Shown here: one piece after another, positions 62,792 to 64,000 of the stretch | Position numbering within the stretch: position 1 is the stretch's first letter | How the letters are laid out: each line of letters starts with the position of its first letter | NCBI GenBank assembly: GCA_905182565.1 | Contig: CAJJCB010000026.1 | Location: 434,001-498,000, forward strand | Direction of reading: 5' to 3' | Length of the DNA: 64,000 bases | Source: Acidimicrobiaceae bacterium | Lineage (GTDB): Bacteria > Actinomycetota > Acidimicrobiia > Acidimicrobiales > Poriferisodalaceae | The notes under the pieces: generated by a model | Told to the model about the DNA's origin: nothing | Databases searched by the model: none | Seen by the model: only the letters and a program-made list of their open reading frames with translations | Made by a program: the position numbers and the translations under genes

Positions 62792-64000
62792 GTGAAGATC
62801 ACTTTGACCGAACTAGACCCCTCTGAGCTTGAAGAGGCCCCCGCTGCGACCGAAGAAACTAGCAACGAGGCCGAATCAACGGCTCCGACGCGCACCTACG
62901 GACCGAAAATAAAACTGTCTATTGAGGTAGATGAAGAAACATTTGAATCTGCCATAGATGATGCTTTTAAGAAAATTTCGAAAGAAATTCGCGTCCCAGG
63001 ATTCCGGCAAGGAAAAGTCCCTCGCGCAGTTCTCGAATCAAGAATTGGGAACGGATATGCTCGAGCTCAGGCACTAGAGGACGCAATACCTAACTATTAT
63101 GCTGATGCGGTACGAACAGAAAGTGTTGACGTGATCGCCGCTCCCGAACTCAAGATTAATGGCGGTGAAGAGTCCGGACCTGTGTCATTCGAGGCTACGG
63201 TCGAAATACGTCCGGTTATAGAAATAGAGGGATATGACAAACTTGAAGTCACGATCCCAAATCCGAGTCCCACTGACGATGAAATCCAAGAACAGATAGA
63301 TATGCAGCGAGGGCAATCAGCTGAACTAGTTGATGTCGATCGACCAGTCGCAACAGGTGACCAAGTCTCAATAGACATCTCAGGCACAGTCGACGGAGAA
63401 GCTCTTCCCGGACTGACTGCCCAAGATTACTTATATGAGGTTGGTAGTGAAGGGATAGCAAAAGAAGTCGATGTAGAACTTCAGAATGCTACAGCCGGAA
63501 GCGAGCTTTCTTTCAGCGCCGCTCACCCGGTCCAAGAAAACGTAAGTATCGATTTCGAGATAACAGTGCACGCTGTAAAAGAAAAAGTACTTCCCGAGCT
63601 TACTGACGAATGGGTTGATGAAAATACTGAAAGTGAAACAGTTGAGGAACTCAGAGAGCAAATAAAAACGAGAACGAAAATGATGAAGTCGTTTCAAGCA
63701 AATTCTGCGCTCAGAGAGAACACGGCTCAAGCATTAGCTGAACTGGTGACCCAAACAATCCCTGACTCGATGGTCAACGGTGAAATGTCGGACCAAATCC
63801 AGCAACTAGCGATGCGTCTCCAGGGCCAAGGAATGAGTATCGAGTCATGGCTTCAGATGACAGGTCAGGACCCAGAATCTTTCACAGTGGAGCTTCGTGA
63901 AGCGGCAGAACGCTCCGCCAAAGTAGATCTTGCTTTGAGAGCTATTGTTCTAAAAGAAACTATCGAAGCTTCTGAAGAAGACCTCAATGAAGAGCTTGAA
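62792..64000 (+). CDS. tig: trigger factor (3' end outside window)
   Basis: The ribosome-associated chaperone/peptidyl-prolyl isomerase frame runs open from GTG 62792 to the end of the window, 403 codons. The ribosome-binding signature VPGFRQGKVP is present, with the preceding SIEVDEETFESAIDDAFKK helix and the later SIDISGTVDGE PPIase-type region. The first 37 residues are an acidic, Glu/Thr/Ser-rich extension not seen in typical trigger factor. In most bacteria clpP follows tig directly; the clpP in this window is about 62 kb upstream on the same strand, so another clpP may lie just beyond the end. Confidence 0.93.
   Translation, partial: MKITLTELDPSELEEAPAATEETSNEAESTAPTRTYGPKIKLSIEVDEETFESAIDDAFKKISKEIRVPGFRQGKVPRAVLESRIGNGYARAQALEDAIPNYYADAVRTESVDVIAAPELKINGGEESGPVSFEATVEIRPVIEIEGYDKLEVTIPNPSPTDDEIQEQIDMQRGQSAELVDVDRPVATGDQVSIDISGTVDGEALPGLTAQDYLYEVGSEGIAKEVDVELQNATAGSELSFSAAHPVQENVSIDFEITVHAVKEKVLPELTDEWVDENTESETVEELREQIKTRTKMMKSFQANSALRENTAQALAELVTQTIPDSMVNGEMSDQIQQLAMRLQGQGMSIESWLQMTGQDPESFTVELREAAERSAKVDLALRAIVLKETIEASEEDLNEELE

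Noticed and set aside
1-64000. CRISPR arrays, phage or transposable elements
   Set aside because: No repeated spacer structure, integrase, transposase or terminal repeats were seen.

Overview
The window looks like chromosomal DNA from a free-living actinobacterium, most likely a marine or planktonic member of the Acidimicrobiia. I infer this from gene content and not from any marker search. Pointers are three F420-type redox proteins (two LLM-class, one Ddn-like), a fused HyuA-HyuB, SCP-x-thiolase/DUF35 and CaiB/BaiF CoA-transferase genes, many GTG/TTG starts, and a base composition near one half G+C. Genes sit tightly on both strands in short operons with many ATGA or TGATG overlaps. No phage, transposase, integrase or CRISPR array is visible.

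Layout. 0-4 kb: 3' part of clpP, a small lipoprotein with rpe, a TrmA/RlmD-type RNA methyltransferase, a strong hairpin, and a thiolase. 4.3-6.1 kb: a His-rich lipoprotein coupled to a polytopic membrane protein. 6-17 kb: an orphan molybdenum hydroxylase subunit and a fused hydantoinase/oxoprolinase on the minus strand, diverging from a GSA-aminotransferase-like enzyme, an amidase, a histidine phosphatase and a TesB thioesterase; this looks like degradation of N-heterocycles or amides. 17-36.5 kb: alpha/beta hydrolases, CoA transferases (one a double-domain fusion), a DMT exporter, a dimethylglycine-dehydrogenase-like flavoenzyme, SDRs, a second amidase, a 2-oxoglutarate oxygenase, a GMC oxidoreductase, a GlcD-type dehydrogenase and an asparaginase. 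36.5-49.4 kb: acyl-CoA ligase, peroxiredoxin, AhpD-like protein, an SDR/DUF1330 pair, a degenerate amidohydrolase, a DUF35/thiolase pair, kynureninase, quinone reductase and a carotenoid oxygenase. 49.7-64 kb: five tRNA genes (Lys, His, Arg, Pro, Gly) among folE, Nudix, F420, ferredoxin, MAPEG, cyclase and D-aminoacylase genes, ending in the 5' part of the trigger factor gene.

The most notable content is recoding. Two genes are each split by one in-frame TGA that fits selenocysteine: a BCP-like peroxiredoxin with no cysteine at all (38227-38682), and a GrdB/PrdB-like reductase with a UxxC motif (50217-51191). Each has a candidate SECIS hairpin just downstream of the TGA. A third gene, a five-bladed beta-propeller (19890-20855), carries three in-frame stops in an otherwise intact frame and is better read as a young pseudogene. 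No selenocysteine machinery gene lies in the window.

Taken together the genes describe an aerobic heterotroph with many ways to activate, cleave and oxidise organic acids, amides, N-methylated amines and lipids, using CoA, flavin, F420, molybdenum and selenium chemistry.
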